In this document: in pieces, positions 7,149-15,185 of the stretch
Position numbering within the stretch: the first letter of the stretch is position 1
How the letters are laid out: every line of letters begins with the position of its first letter
Assembly: GCA_036277115.1 (NCBI GenBank)
Contig: DASUNM010000015.1
Location: forward strand, 222,307 to 286,306
Direction: 5' to 3'
DNA: 64,000 bases
From: Pyrinomonadaceae bacterium
GTDB taxonomy: Bacteria; Acidobacteriota; Blastocatellia; Pyrinomonadales; Pyrinomonadaceae
Position numbers and translations under genes: made by a program
The notes under the pieces: model-generated
Seen by the model: the letters and a program-made list of their open reading frames with translations, nothing else
Database searches by the model: none
Told to the model about the DNA's origin: nothing

Positions 7149-8633
7149 TTATCGAAAGATCCCTTTCACTTTATCCCAAACCTTTTTCGCTCTTGAAGGC
7201 TCTTTCTGGCGTTTCTTTGGCTTTGGTCTTGGCGATGGCGCGGGGCTGGGCGATGGTGTTACTTCCGGAGTCGGTGTTGGTGTTGGTGAAGCGGCCGCTG
7301 TTGGATTAGCACTGGCTCCCGCAAAATTTTCGCCGCGCCACCACCTTCCCCCGACTACGACGGACGCCAGAAGCGCAATAACTACGACGAGCGCCGCAAC
7401 AATGAAGACGCGGTTTCTTCTATTTGAGTCAGCCAGGCCGATGTTCAGTCGAGAGATCTCGCGTCGTAACGGCGGGCGGGTATCGGATTCGCTGATCCTG
7501 GTGGAGTCATCGGCGACGGTTGCGATCGCCCCGCCTGACGATTGCGCTTCTCGCAAAGTCCCGATATCGATCACCAGCCGCCCCGACGGACTCGCTTGTC
7601 CGGCATCTCGTAGTGTTTCGATTGCCGGCATGGCGGCGGCGCTCGTCGCATGTTCCAGACCAAGCTCCTGGCCCGCCGCAAAGATTGCCCGCCGTAACTC
7701 GTTCGCATCTGGATAGCGTTCGCCCGGATGTTTTGCCAGGGCTTTGTGAGCAATTGCCGCAAGCTGCTCCGGCACGTCCGGCACGATCTCGCGCAAAGGG
7801 CGCGGCGTATGACTAACGTGGCGCAGCGCGATCGCCAGAGGCGTCTCAGCATTGAACGGCACGACGCCTGAGAGCATCTCGTAAAGAATTATTCCCAGGC
7901 TGTAGACATCCGACGCGGGCGTGACACCGCCGCTGCCGGAGCATTGCTCGGGCGACATGTACCGCGGTGTGCCGATGATGGCCCCGACCTGCGTCAACGT
8001 TTGATAGTCGTCGTCAGCCTGCTCTTCGACGGCGAACTTGGCGACGCCGAAATCCAACACCTTCACGACGGCCGGCGTGTTCGCGCGTTGCTCGATGAAA
8101 ATGTTTGCCGGTTTGAGATCGCGATGAATCAATCCAACATCGTGGGCGGCGCTCACTGCGGCGCATGTCTGCAGCATGATCGAAACGACGCGGGCGATAT
8201 CAAGCGGCGCCTCGCGCGCGAGCAGGTCGCGCAGCGTTTGACCTTCCAGCAACTCCATCACGATGTAGAGATAGCCGTCGGCGGTCGCGCCAAAATCTGT
8301 GACACTGACGGCGTTCGGATGATGCATTCGTCCGGCGGCGCGCGCTTCGCGGCGGAAACGCTGCTTTGCGGTGCTGTCCCCGACGAATCGCTGACTGAGG
8401 ACTTTGATGGCGACCGGGCGATCGATTAACAGGTGAGTGGCGCGATACACGGTACCCATCCCGCCGCCGCCCAGCCGCTCGTCCAGGCGATACTTCCCTT
8501 CAAACACCCGGCGCAGCAGCGGATCGATGATCAAGTCCGCGACCGTCTCGTCGGCGTGCAGCGGTGTCAGGTCTAACGGACAGACGTGCACGTCATCCGG
8601 ATATTGTTTGCTACACCTTGGACACTTGAGCAT
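7149..8633 (-). CDS. Membrane Ser/Thr protein kinase with N-terminal zinc ribbon
   Basis: 494 residues. Residues 1-20 contain two CxxC-like pairs (CPRC and a later CPL) resembling a short zinc ribbon. The kinase domain follows: Gly loop GGGGMGTVYRA (55-64), VAIK lysine at about 77, HRDLKPAN (170-177), DFG (194-196) and GTPRYMSPEQ, so all catalytic residues are kept. One transmembrane helix (RNRVFIVAALVVVIALLASVV) follows at roughly 405-430, then a Pro/Thr-rich stretch and a basic tail, which would lie outside the membrane in the usual PknB-like topology. There is no PASTA domain. It sits upstream of the cell-wall genes, and a link to wall regulation is only suggested by position. Confidence 0.92.
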   Translation of the reverse strand: MLKCPRCSKQYPDDVHVCPLDLTPLHADETVADLIIDPLLRRVFEGKYRLDERLGGGGMGTVYRATHLLIDRPVAIKVLSQRFVGDSTAKQRFRREARAAGRMHHPNAVSVTDFGATADGYLYIVMELLEGQTLRDLLAREAPLDIARVVSIMLQTCAAVSAAHDVGLIHRDLKPANIFIEQRANTPAVVKVLDFGVAKFAVEEQADDDYQTLTQVGAIIGTPRYMSPEQCSGSGGVTPASDVYSLGIILYEMLSGVVPFNAETPLAIALRHVSHTPRPLREIVPDVPEQLAAIAHKALAKHPGERYPDANELRRAIFAAGQELGLEHATSAAAMPAIETLRDAGQASPSGRLVIDIGTLREAQSSGGAIATVADDSTRISESDTRPPLRREISRLNIGLADSNRRNRVFIVAALVVVIALLASVVVGGRWWRGENFAGASANPTAAASPTPTPTPEVTPSPSPAPSPRPKPKKRQKEPSRAKKVWDKVKGIFR

Positions 8634-8716
8634 AGAAAGGATGGAGAGCGATTGATTATCGCCCAGACCAACCGCTGAGCGTTAACGGAGGTAAAGAATG
8701 GGGACTGGCTTCTACT

Positions 8717-8773
8717 GGCACAGACCTTCAGTCTGTGATTCCCGGGGGGAATGCAAGACTAAAGTCTGTGCCT
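8717..8773. repeat. Palindromic repeat, CAGAC-TTCAGTCTG family, copy 1
   Basis: GGCACAGACCTTCAGTCTGTG and a second arm AAGTCTGTGCC form nested inverted repeats. A related copy lies at 41260-41331. It sits between two minus-strand genes. Confidence 0.6.
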
Positions 8774-8777
8774 CTGC

Positions 8778-9476
8778 TTACTGCTTACTGTCCGCCCAAT
8801 CTTTCGCCGACACGAAAGACTTGCTGTCGTAAATCAGCACGATGCTTCCAATCGGCAGCTCGCGGCTCATGGCCACGGATTCAGACATCGGGATGCGAAT
8901 GCAGCCGTGGCTCTGGGGAGTGTTTGGAACCGAGGGATTCCCATGAATCGCAATTCCGTCGCTAATGTAATTCGGATAATAGAGCAGTCCGAGCGGAGAT
9001 TTTCTCCAGCCCTTCAATTTCGAATAAACCCGGAAGCGACCCCGAGGCGTGTACGCCAGTCCGCTGGCGCGTTTTTCGCGATACTGTTTGTTGCTTCCCG
9101 TTGAGACCGGTAAAACCTTCTGTACCGCTCCCGCGTCGTCGATTAATAAAAGAACTTGCCGGTCGAGATCGATTTCGACGTGCCGGTACCCTGAATCCCT
9201 CGGTTGCGGCGCGCGCGCGTTCAGGATCGCCTCGACATCCGCGCGGCTGAACTGGCCCGTGGCCTTAAGTCCTTCGTATTTCTGAAAAGCCACCAGTGCG
9301 TTACGTCCCGCGCCATAGCCCATTTCTGACAGACGCGCCTGCGCTTGCTTCAACTCCGCCCGCGTCGGTTGAGCGACTTTACGCTTGTCGCGTTTCGTCC
9401 CGGCAAGCGCACAAACAGGCGCAAGCAGGATGAGCGACAAAAGCGCTGTCACAGCCGTTTTATAAAACCTGGTCAT
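8778..9476 (-). CDS. L,D-transpeptidase (YkuD/ErfK type)
   Basis: 232 residues with a signal peptide (to about ALAG, residue 26), a short peptidoglycan-binding-like segment (about 38-88, LVAFQKYEGLKATGQF) and a YkuD domain from about 95. Catalytic residues are visible: AIHGN (His178) and SHGCIRIP with Cys192. These enzymes form 3-3 cross-links in peptidoglycan or attach proteins to it in the periplasm, using meso-diaminopimelate stem peptides. It is strongly similar in layout and motifs to the protein at 49844-50650 (YTPRGRF, YYPNYIS, SFVSAKDW), so the two are paralogues. It is divergent from the DUF5715 gene that follows. Confidence 0.93.
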   Translation of the reverse strand: MTRFYKTAVTALLSLILLAPVCALAGTKRDKRKVAQPTRAELKQAQARLSEMGYGAGRNALVAFQKYEGLKATGQFSRADVEAILNARAPQPRDSGYRHVEIDLDRQVLLLIDDAGAVQKVLPVSTGSNKQYREKRASGLAYTPRGRFRVYSKLKGWRKSPLGLLYYPNYISDGIAIHGNPSVPNTPQSHGCIRIPMSESVAMSRELPIGSIVLIYDSKSFVSAKDWADSKQ

Positions 9477-9733
9477 AGATGATGTTACATTAGCCTAACT
9501 CGATGGATTGTCCCACCCATCATAAACTCCGACGCGAACCGGCACCCCACAGGAATCCTGTAGAATGATTTCAGTTCCCTTGCGTTTCGATGCAAACACC
9601 TGTTCAGAATCGAAACACGTGTAAGGTGGGCCGTGAAGACACCACCATGTTTTCGGCTCCCTTTCTATGCCCCAAAACTTGCATTGGAAGTTTCGTGCCG
9701 CTGGATCGTCGTAGCTCTCCTTGGATTTGATTA

Positions 9734-11050
9734 ATGCGTAGTCGGAAAACCAGTACCATCCTCGTAGTGCTACTGAGCGCGGCCGCCGGTGTGGCGGTGT
9801 GGGCCGCGCTGCGATTTACGGCGCCGAATTTCCTGCAGTCGATTACTTCGACAGTAACATCCCCCGTCGCCAGCCGCTCCACCACCGAGCTGTGGGAACA
9901 AGCCATTGCGAGAGTTAAAGAGGATCGGGGTGAGCTTGCCGGCGCAGCGCCTCTGGAGATTCCGCCTGAGCTGAGGCATTACGAAGAACGCCGATGGTTT
10001 CTGGCGACGCAGGTCGCTGAAGTGCGAAAACATAACCTGGCGACCTCGCAGGACTATCTGGATCTCGCGACAAAACTCAAAAACGGCGACCTCGTCGGCG
10101 TTCCCGCGGTCACGGACACGTACGTTTTGTTCGGGGTGGGGCAAATCGCCAGGGACGATGCGTTTGCTCGTCACGAAAATGATCGCAATGTCGAACTCTA
10201 TAACGAAGCCCAGTTGCGGGAAGAGTTCGCGCGTCTTGATGCGGCGCGCGCGAATCTGACCACCGAAATCTCGAGCTTGAACAAGCAAATTGCCGGTTTG
10301 AATCGGCGCGATAGAACGCGTCGCAGTGAGTTGCAGAAACAGCTCGCGACCCAGCAAGCGCAACTGAAATCGAACGACGAGCACAAGGAACAGTTGCACG
10401 AAGTCTACGGCCAGCCGGACTCTCGTGAGCGTCTGTTCCGGGACTACGAATCGTTGCAAACCCTGGCGAAAGACTTCCGCGGCCGCACCTTCGACCTTGA
10501 GAATCCCGCGCATCGGCAGGAGTTGAAAAAGACTCTGCTCAGTTCGCTGCGACCGCAGGCTTTTAAGCTGATGGAAGACATCGCGGCCAAGTATCACCGG
10601 CAGTTTGATCGTCCGTTGCCGGTAAGTTCGCTCGTCAGGCCTGAGCAGTATCAGGACTCTTTGCGCCGAGTTAATCGCAGCGCGACCGTTATCGATACTC
10701 CGCCGCACTCAACCGGCCTGGCTTTCGATATCGACTATCGCTACATGAGCAACGACGAACAGAACTTCGTGATGAGTGAGCTGGCGCGACTGAAGCAAGC
10801 CGGCCGGATTGAAGTGCTGAGAGAGCGGACCGCGAACATCCACGTGTTTGTCTTTATCGACGGCACGCGGCCCAGCGATGAGTTAGTGACGGCTTCGCTG
10901 GAAGAAATAGGGCCTTCCTCGAAAGAAGACGCGGAAGAGAAAGACGCCGCGAAAACAACCACGAAAAAGGCCAGGCCCTCTCGGGCTAAGCCAACTCGCG
11001 CCAAGCCAACGCGCGCTAAGCCAAAGCCCAGAACCCGCCGCCGCCGTTAA
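9734..11050 (+). CDS. DUF5715-family protein, peptidase M15-like
   Basis: 438 residues with an N-terminal membrane anchor or signal (residues 8-28) and a coiled coil at about 155-225. A C-terminal domain has the sequence PPHSTGLAFDID, in which His325, Gly328, Ala330 and Asp332 fit the HxxGxAxD zinc motif of M15 D,D-peptidases. A later IHV (His370) could be the third ligand. The tail after 390 is very basic with repeated RAKPT units and may bind an anionic polymer. Family assignment to DUF5715 is by recognition. It lies in a run of peptidoglycan genes, which supports a wall-hydrolase role; activity is inferred. Confidence 0.75.
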   Translation: MRSRKTSTILVVLLSAAAGVAVWAALRFTAPNFLQSITSTVTSPVASRSTTELWEQAIARVKEDRGELAGAAPLEIPPELRHYEERRWFLATQVAEVRKHNLATSQDYLDLATKLKNGDLVGVPAVTDTYVLFGVGQIARDDAFARHENDRNVELYNEAQLREEFARLDAARANLTTEISSLNKQIAGLNRRDRTRRSELQKQLATQQAQLKSNDEHKEQLHEVYGQPDSRERLFRDYESLQTLAKDFRGRTFDLENPAHRQELKKTLLSSLRPQAFKLMEDIAAKYHRQFDRPLPVSSLVRPEQYQDSLRRVNRSATVIDTPPHSTGLAFDIDYRYMSNDEQNFVMSELARLKQAGRIEVLRERTANIHVFVFIDGTRPSDELVTASLEEIGPSSKEDAEEKDAAKTTTKKARPSRAKPTRAKPTRAKPKPRTRRRR

Positions 11051-11289
11051 GGCAACTTCTCCGGTTCACCGGGTTGTGTCTCAATATCAGAATTTCTGCG
11101 GGACTCTATGGAACTCCGTGTCTCAGTGGTGAGTCGCTTTAGAAAAATCACCACCGAGGCACCGAGAACCACAGAGCCTGCACAGAGAAAAGCACAACCG
11201 CTCATTCCCCGGCGCTTGTTGGCATCGTTTTTGCCCTGATTAATTTTTGCCTGCCCGACTGAACTAAATACGAACAAGGAATTTATGCC

Positions 11290-11484
11290 ATGGGCTTCCT
11301 CAATTTAAACGCTGACCGCAAAATGCACACGCCAACTCACTGCCGCGTCTGTGGCTCGACGATCGAACGCGGCATTCCGCGACCACTGGAATCGATTTGC
11401 CTGATTTGTCGCGCCGCAATTCTCGATCGGATGTTTCGTGGACGGGAGATGGGCCCGTTTCGTTTCCGACCGTCGGTGCGTTGA
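11290..11484 (+). CDS. Small zinc-ribbon-like protein
   Basis: 64 residues with CRVC (19-22) and CLIC (37-40), a plausible four-cysteine zinc site, then a short basic tail. An AAGGA site precedes the ATG by about 10 bases. The stop falls just before the likely GTG start of the next lipoprotein gene, so the two may be cotranscribed or translationally coupled. No known partner was recognised. A chance frame cannot be excluded, although the paired CxxC spacing argues against it. Confidence 0.5.
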   Translation: MGFLNLNADRKMHTPTHCRVCGSTIERGIPRPLESICLICRAAILDRMFRGREMGPFRFRPSVR

Positions 11485-11492
11485 CCGCAATT

Positions 11493-12851
11493 GTGCTCAA
11501 TCGTAAGTTCAGAAGTCTGGCGGTCGGTCGCCGGCTTACATTGCTGGCGCTGATGGCAGCCCTTGCGATGGCTTTGGCGGCGTGCAAGAGAGCATCCGAT
11601 TCCACCGGCAATCAACCGACTACCCCACCCACGCCATCAGAGCCCACGATCGACGCTTCGCCTACGACCAAAGTCGGCGAGCAATGGCAAGTCATCACTT
11701 CCAACAATGTAACGTTCACCGTCAACGCGTCCGGTGCGAAATCCGTCAGGATTCTGTATCGACCCGCTTTCGCCGAAGGTCACGTTCAATTAAAGAAGAC
11801 CGTCCCGGCGTCTCAGTCTGACGCCGGCAAATTCACCACCCAGGTGAAAGTGCCTGTCGATTTCGCCGGAGAGGTCTGGGCCGAAATCGTGTTTCCGAAC
11901 GGCGAGAAGAAACAAACAAAACCAATTTCACTGACGACGGAAGACATCACGCCCGAGGAACTCGCCGACGCGTCTTACAAACACACGGAAGAATCCGCGC
12001 GTTCGGACAAATTGACCGGGGGCCGCATTGAGAAGACTGAGCTGCAAGCCGGCAAAGGTGACATTCGCATCACCATCAACATTCCCGCTTTTCAAACCAC
12101 GTTGTGGCAAAGCGGAAAAGAGGTCAGGATTTACGAGATCGGAATTGGCCGCAAAGAGTTCCCGCTGCCGAGCGGCCTGCGCTACGCGCGTCAAATCATT
12201 TTCAATCCGGATTGGATTCCGCCTGACAGCGAGTGGGTTTATGAACACGATGTCGAGCCTGGAGAGCGTGTTGAGGCTGACGACCCGCGCAACCCGCTGG
12301 GAAAGATTAAGATTCCGATTGGCGGCGGCGGCATTCTGATTCATCAAGCCTTCAAGGCATCTGACATTGGGCATCTTGTCTCGCACGGCTGCGTGCGAGT
12401 GCGCCTCGACGAGCTTTATGAATTGATTGACAGAATAATTGCCGCGCGTTCTCTGCCGGGCTCGCGCGAGCATATTGAGCGTTCAAAGAAGAGCAAGGAT
12501 CGTTTCTTCATTAAGTTGGACGCCCCACTCGTGGTCGACATCAGCTATGACACTCAAGTCGTTGAAGGAGGCGTGCTCCACCTTTATCCCGACGTCTATG
12601 GTAAGAAGACGAACACCATCGAGAACCTGCGCGCGGAATTGAAAGAAGCGAGAGTTGAAGATTCGCAGCTCGATGCCCGGACGCTTCAGCAAATGCTCGC
12701 TCGCGTGACCATGAACGAAGAGTTCGTCGTCAGCATTGCCGACATCAAAGCCGGACGCGCGCTGGAAGCCGGAAAGAATCAGCCGGTGACCTCAGCAAAC
12801 GCGCCGAAGAAACCACCTGTCACCCGCGACAAGAGTGGACGCCGAAGGTAG
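11493..12851 (+). CDS. Lipoprotein L,D-transpeptidase (YkuD domain)
   Basis: The frame is open from 11397, but the first 32 codons overlap the small zinc-ribbon gene. A GTG at 11493 gives VLNRKFRSLAVGRRLTLLAL followed by a lipobox-like LAAC, so the product is a likely lipoprotein. Next comes an Ig-like region (about 50-150 of the frame), then the YkuD domain with ILIHQAF and SHGCVRVRLDEL, which supply the catalytic His and Cys. The C-terminal extension of about 130 residues is unusual for the family. It should cross-link or edit peptidoglycan at the outer or inner membrane face. It shares little sequence with the other two L,D-transpeptidases of the window outside the motif. Confidence 0.88.
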   Translation: MLNRKFRSLAVGRRLTLLALMAALAMALAACKRASDSTGNQPTTPPTPSEPTIDASPTTKVGEQWQVITSNNVTFTVNASGAKSVRILYRPAFAEGHVQLKKTVPASQSDAGKFTTQVKVPVDFAGEVWAEIVFPNGEKKQTKPISLTTEDITPEELADASYKHTEESARSDKLTGGRIEKTELQAGKGDIRITINIPAFQTTLWQSGKEVRIYEIGIGRKEFPLPSGLRYARQIIFNPDWIPPDSEWVYEHDVEPGERVEADDPRNPLGKIKIPIGGGGILIHQAFKASDIGHLVSHGCVRVRLDELYELIDRIIAARSLPGSREHIERSKKSKDRFFIKLDAPLVVDISYDTQVVEGGVLHLYPDVYGKKTNTIENLRAELKEARVEDSQLDARTLQQMLARVTMNEEFVVSIADIKAGRALEAGKNQPVTSANAPKKPPVTRDKSGRRR

Positions 12852-12869
12852 TCCCGCCGAAAGAGGATG

Positions 12870-12936
12870 GTTTAGAGGCGGGCTACCGCCCGCCGGTTTG
12901 GGGCAGATGATGGCGGGCAGTAGCCCGCCTCTAAAC
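12870..12936. repeat. Palindromic repeat, GAGGCGGGCTACCGCCCGCC family, copy 1
   Basis: The left arm GTTTAGAGGCGGGCTACCGC and the right arm GGCGGGCAGTAGCCCGCCTC plus TAAAC pair over their full length. Related copies are at 25870-25920 and 46418-46485. Confidence 0.75.
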
Positions 12937-12977
12937 ATTTCGAGTCTTCATTTATGAGTTTCTTAACGAACGAATCC

Positions 12978-13012
12978 AAGGGTCCCCTCACCCTCTCCCG
13001 TTGGGAGAGGGA
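12978..13012. repeat. CCCTCTCCC/GGGAGAGGG hairpin
   Basis: CCCTCACCCTCTCCCGTTGG followed by GAGAGGG forms a short stem. A related copy lies at 22349-22382. It is in the gap between the L,D-transpeptidase and carboxypeptidase genes, which otherwise holds no gene. Confidence 0.5.
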
Positions 13013-13141
13013 CTCCTCTTTTCTCTGCCTTCTTTTCAGTCCTCTGTGGTAAATTTCCGTCGAACCATGAGGGACTTTCGCGCATCTCAGTACTTCACCC
13101 GACAATACAAAAACCTCACGAAAAGCAGATAGTAAAGGCTT

Positions 13142-14086
13142 ATGAAGAACCCCAGAATTCATGGTGTCTTAATTGTTGCGATCATTGTCGCTTTAGCTGT
13201 GATTTTGTCGTTTTCGGCGCGCAATAGCCGAGGACAGTCGCCGTCCGGCAAGACTGAACCGCAAAATCCGAAAACCGAATCGCTCGTCAAACCAACTGCC
13301 CTGATTACTGAGCGCCCCGCGGCAAACGCGAACCCCGTAACCATCGCACCATTTGCCGAGGCTGCGGCGCACAATTCACTGCTCCGAAACGATCTGATTT
13401 GGGAATTCGGAAGGAAGGGCCAGCGCGGCTGGTACCTCTACGACTTGCTGATCGGAAAAACGCTCAACATTTCTCACCACGCGTCCTCTGGTGATTTCGC
13501 CAGCGCGATTGCCGGTTGGCAGAAGCAGAAGGGTTTGAGCGCGACCGGCGTGCTGGATGAGGACTCCTGGATGGCCCTGGTCGCGCAGTGGCAAGCAAAC
13601 CGCCTGAAAGACAAGACACCGGCGACCCCTGATCAACTGCTGACCGCGCCGATTTCGGACTTTTACGATCCAACGAGACTTGATGAGCTGCGTCAGGTCG
13701 AGCGCAACACGTACGCGGCTTACAAAGCAATGCTCGCCGCCGCGATTGCGGATCCGACCCTGAAGCTGGCGCACACTTCCCCCACTGAGCTCGCGCCGGC
13801 CGAGAAGTATTTCAAGATCATTTCCTCTTTCCGCTCGCGCGAATATCAGGAAAAGCTGCGCCGTGAATCACCTAAAGCCGGAAGCGCCGGACTCGCCGTT
13901 AACAGTCCGCATTTCACCGGCCGTGCGTTGGACATCTACGTTGGCGGCGATCCCGTCGACACGAAGGATGCCAACCGCGCGATTCAGGTCAATACACCTG
14001 TCTACAAGTGGCTTGTCAAGAACGCCGAGCGCTTCGGTTTCCGCCCATATTTCTACGAACCCTGGCACTGGGAATACGTCAAATAA
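13142..14086 (+). CDS. Peptidoglycan-binding D-alanyl-D-alanine carboxypeptidase (VanY-type, M15B)
   Basis: 314 residues: a membrane anchor or signal (residues 8-25), a disordered linker, a peptidoglycan-binding-like helix bundle (about 100-150, AIAGWQKQKGLSATGVLDEDSW), and an M15B domain. Motifs are SSFRSREYQEKL (228-239), HFTGRALDI with His257 and Asp264, and EPWHWEYV with His309; together they complete the zinc site. It should trim the terminal D-Ala of stem peptides in the periplasm, giving tetrapeptides that are the donor substrates of the neighbouring L,D-transpeptidases. That makes the gene order functionally sensible. Confidence 0.9.
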   Translation: MKNPRIHGVLIVAIIVALAVILSFSARNSRGQSPSGKTEPQNPKTESLVKPTALITERPAANANPVTIAPFAEAAAHNSLLRNDLIWEFGRKGQRGWYLYDLLIGKTLNISHHASSGDFASAIAGWQKQKGLSATGVLDEDSWMALVAQWQANRLKDKTPATPDQLLTAPISDFYDPTRLDELRQVERNTYAAYKAMLAAAIADPTLKLAHTSPTELAPAEKYFKIISSFRSREYQEKLRRESPKAGSAGLAVNSPHFTGRALDIYVGGDPVDTKDANRAIQVNTPVYKWLVKNAERFGFRPYFYEPWHWEYVK

Positions 14087-14235
14087 CGCTGCTTTCTCCC
14101 TGACTTTTGCGGGCTCAGGCAGGCAGTAAACCGGCGTCTAAACACATCCAAGTTCGGCGCAAGAAAAAGCCCGTTTGGCCTCGCCTCACATGTAACCGAC
14201 AGAGGCCGAGCGGTGTCTAGATAAGAGAATCCAAC

Positions 14236-15048
14236 ATGAAAAATGAGTCTTCCCAATCCTCAATGATCTCGCGTGTGTTCGCGCTGATCTCGATTTGTAT
14301 GCTTTGCGCCGGGGCCGCGATGGCGCAGACGAGCGCGGCCGGAGTTCGCCTGTCTCAGCCGGATAAGGCCACCGTTCCCGCTGAGGGGTCAAGTACGCAC
14401 AAGAGCACTCTGGAAACACTTGCGGCTCTCTACCAGAACGAAGTGCAAAAGCTGGAAAAGAAGAACGCGGAAGCGAAAGCGCTCTACACGGAGGGCCTTA
14501 TCGCGCGCGTCGAATTCGAAAGCAGCGAGAAAGCCCTGGTAGATGCGCGAGCGAAGGTCGAAGACGTGGCGCGGCAGATTGCTGAAGCGAACAAGCCAAC
14601 TCCGGTCGCCGCGACCGTAAATTTGGCTGCTTCGAATCAAGCCTGGTCCACGGGCAGTCCCAGAATCGATGGACTCATCCGCTATTACGCCGGTCGGAAC
14701 GGTGTAGATCCTTACCTCGTCTATTGCCTGATGTCGCAGGAATCGAAGTTCGTCTCGGGTGCAACCAGCTACAAAGGCGCTCAAGGCCTGATGCAGCTGA
14801 TGCCCGGAACGGCCGCGCGATATGGCGTGACCAATCCCTACGATGTCGCGCAGAACATTTCGGGCGGCACGCGCTACTTACGAGATCTTCTGAAGATGTT
14901 CAACGGCCGAGTGGATCTGGCGCTCGCAGGTTATAACGCCGGCGAGGGAGCTGTCATGAAGTACGGCAACACCATCCCGCCCTACAACGAAACACGCAAT
15001 TACGTGCGCCTCATCATCGCGCGCTACGGTAGGAGGCAGGCTTCGTAG
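14236..15048 (+). CDS. Lytic transglycosylase (SLT domain)
   Basis: 270 residues with a signal peptide (to AMAQ, residue 31) and a helical hairpin region (about 60-118) resembling the coiled coils of envelope proteins. A C-terminal SLT domain (about 143-265) contains MSQESKF (catalytic Glu169), GAQGLMQLMPGTA and ALAGYNAGEGAV. It cleaves the glycan strand to 1,6-anhydro-muramyl ends in the periplasm. It is the last gene of the cell-wall run that began at 8.8 kb. The N-terminal hairpin is extra to a minimal SLT enzyme. Confidence 0.93.
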   Translation: MKNESSQSSMISRVFALISICMLCAGAAMAQTSAAGVRLSQPDKATVPAEGSSTHKSTLETLAALYQNEVQKLEKKNAEAKALYTEGLIARVEFESSEKALVDARAKVEDVARQIAEANKPTPVAATVNLAASNQAWSTGSPRIDGLIRYYAGRNGVDPYLVYCLMSQESKFVSGATSYKGAQGLMQLMPGTAARYGVTNPYDVAQNISGGTRYLRDLLKMFNGRVDLALAGYNAGEGAVMKYGNTIPPYNETRNYVRLIIARYGRRQAS

Positions 15049-15060
15049 TATTACGAGCTT

Positions 15061-15179
15061 TCATTCACACCGGGCTTTAGCCCGGTGATCCGAGTTCGGC
15101 AAGAGTTGGAAACCGTTTAAAATGGTTTCCAATTTCAATTTGTGCGTTTGTCACCGCGCTGAAGCGCGGTGTGAATGAG
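15061..15179. repeat. 119-bp element with terminal inverted repeats and inner hairpins
   Basis: Ends TCATTCACACCG and CGGTGTGAATGA are perfect inverted repeats. Inside are CCGGGCTTTAGCCCGG, a GGAAACC...GGTTTCC pair and CCGCGCTGAAGCGCGG. It lies between convergent genes and may end transcription from both sides. Confidence 0.65.
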
Positions 15180-15185
15180 AGACAA

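Noticed and set aside
9770..10708. Long minus-strand frame (312 codons) opposite the DUF5715 gene
   Set aside because: It is antisense to a gene with clear domains and a signal, and its own product is Arg/Gln-rich without any motif; a shadow of codon bias.
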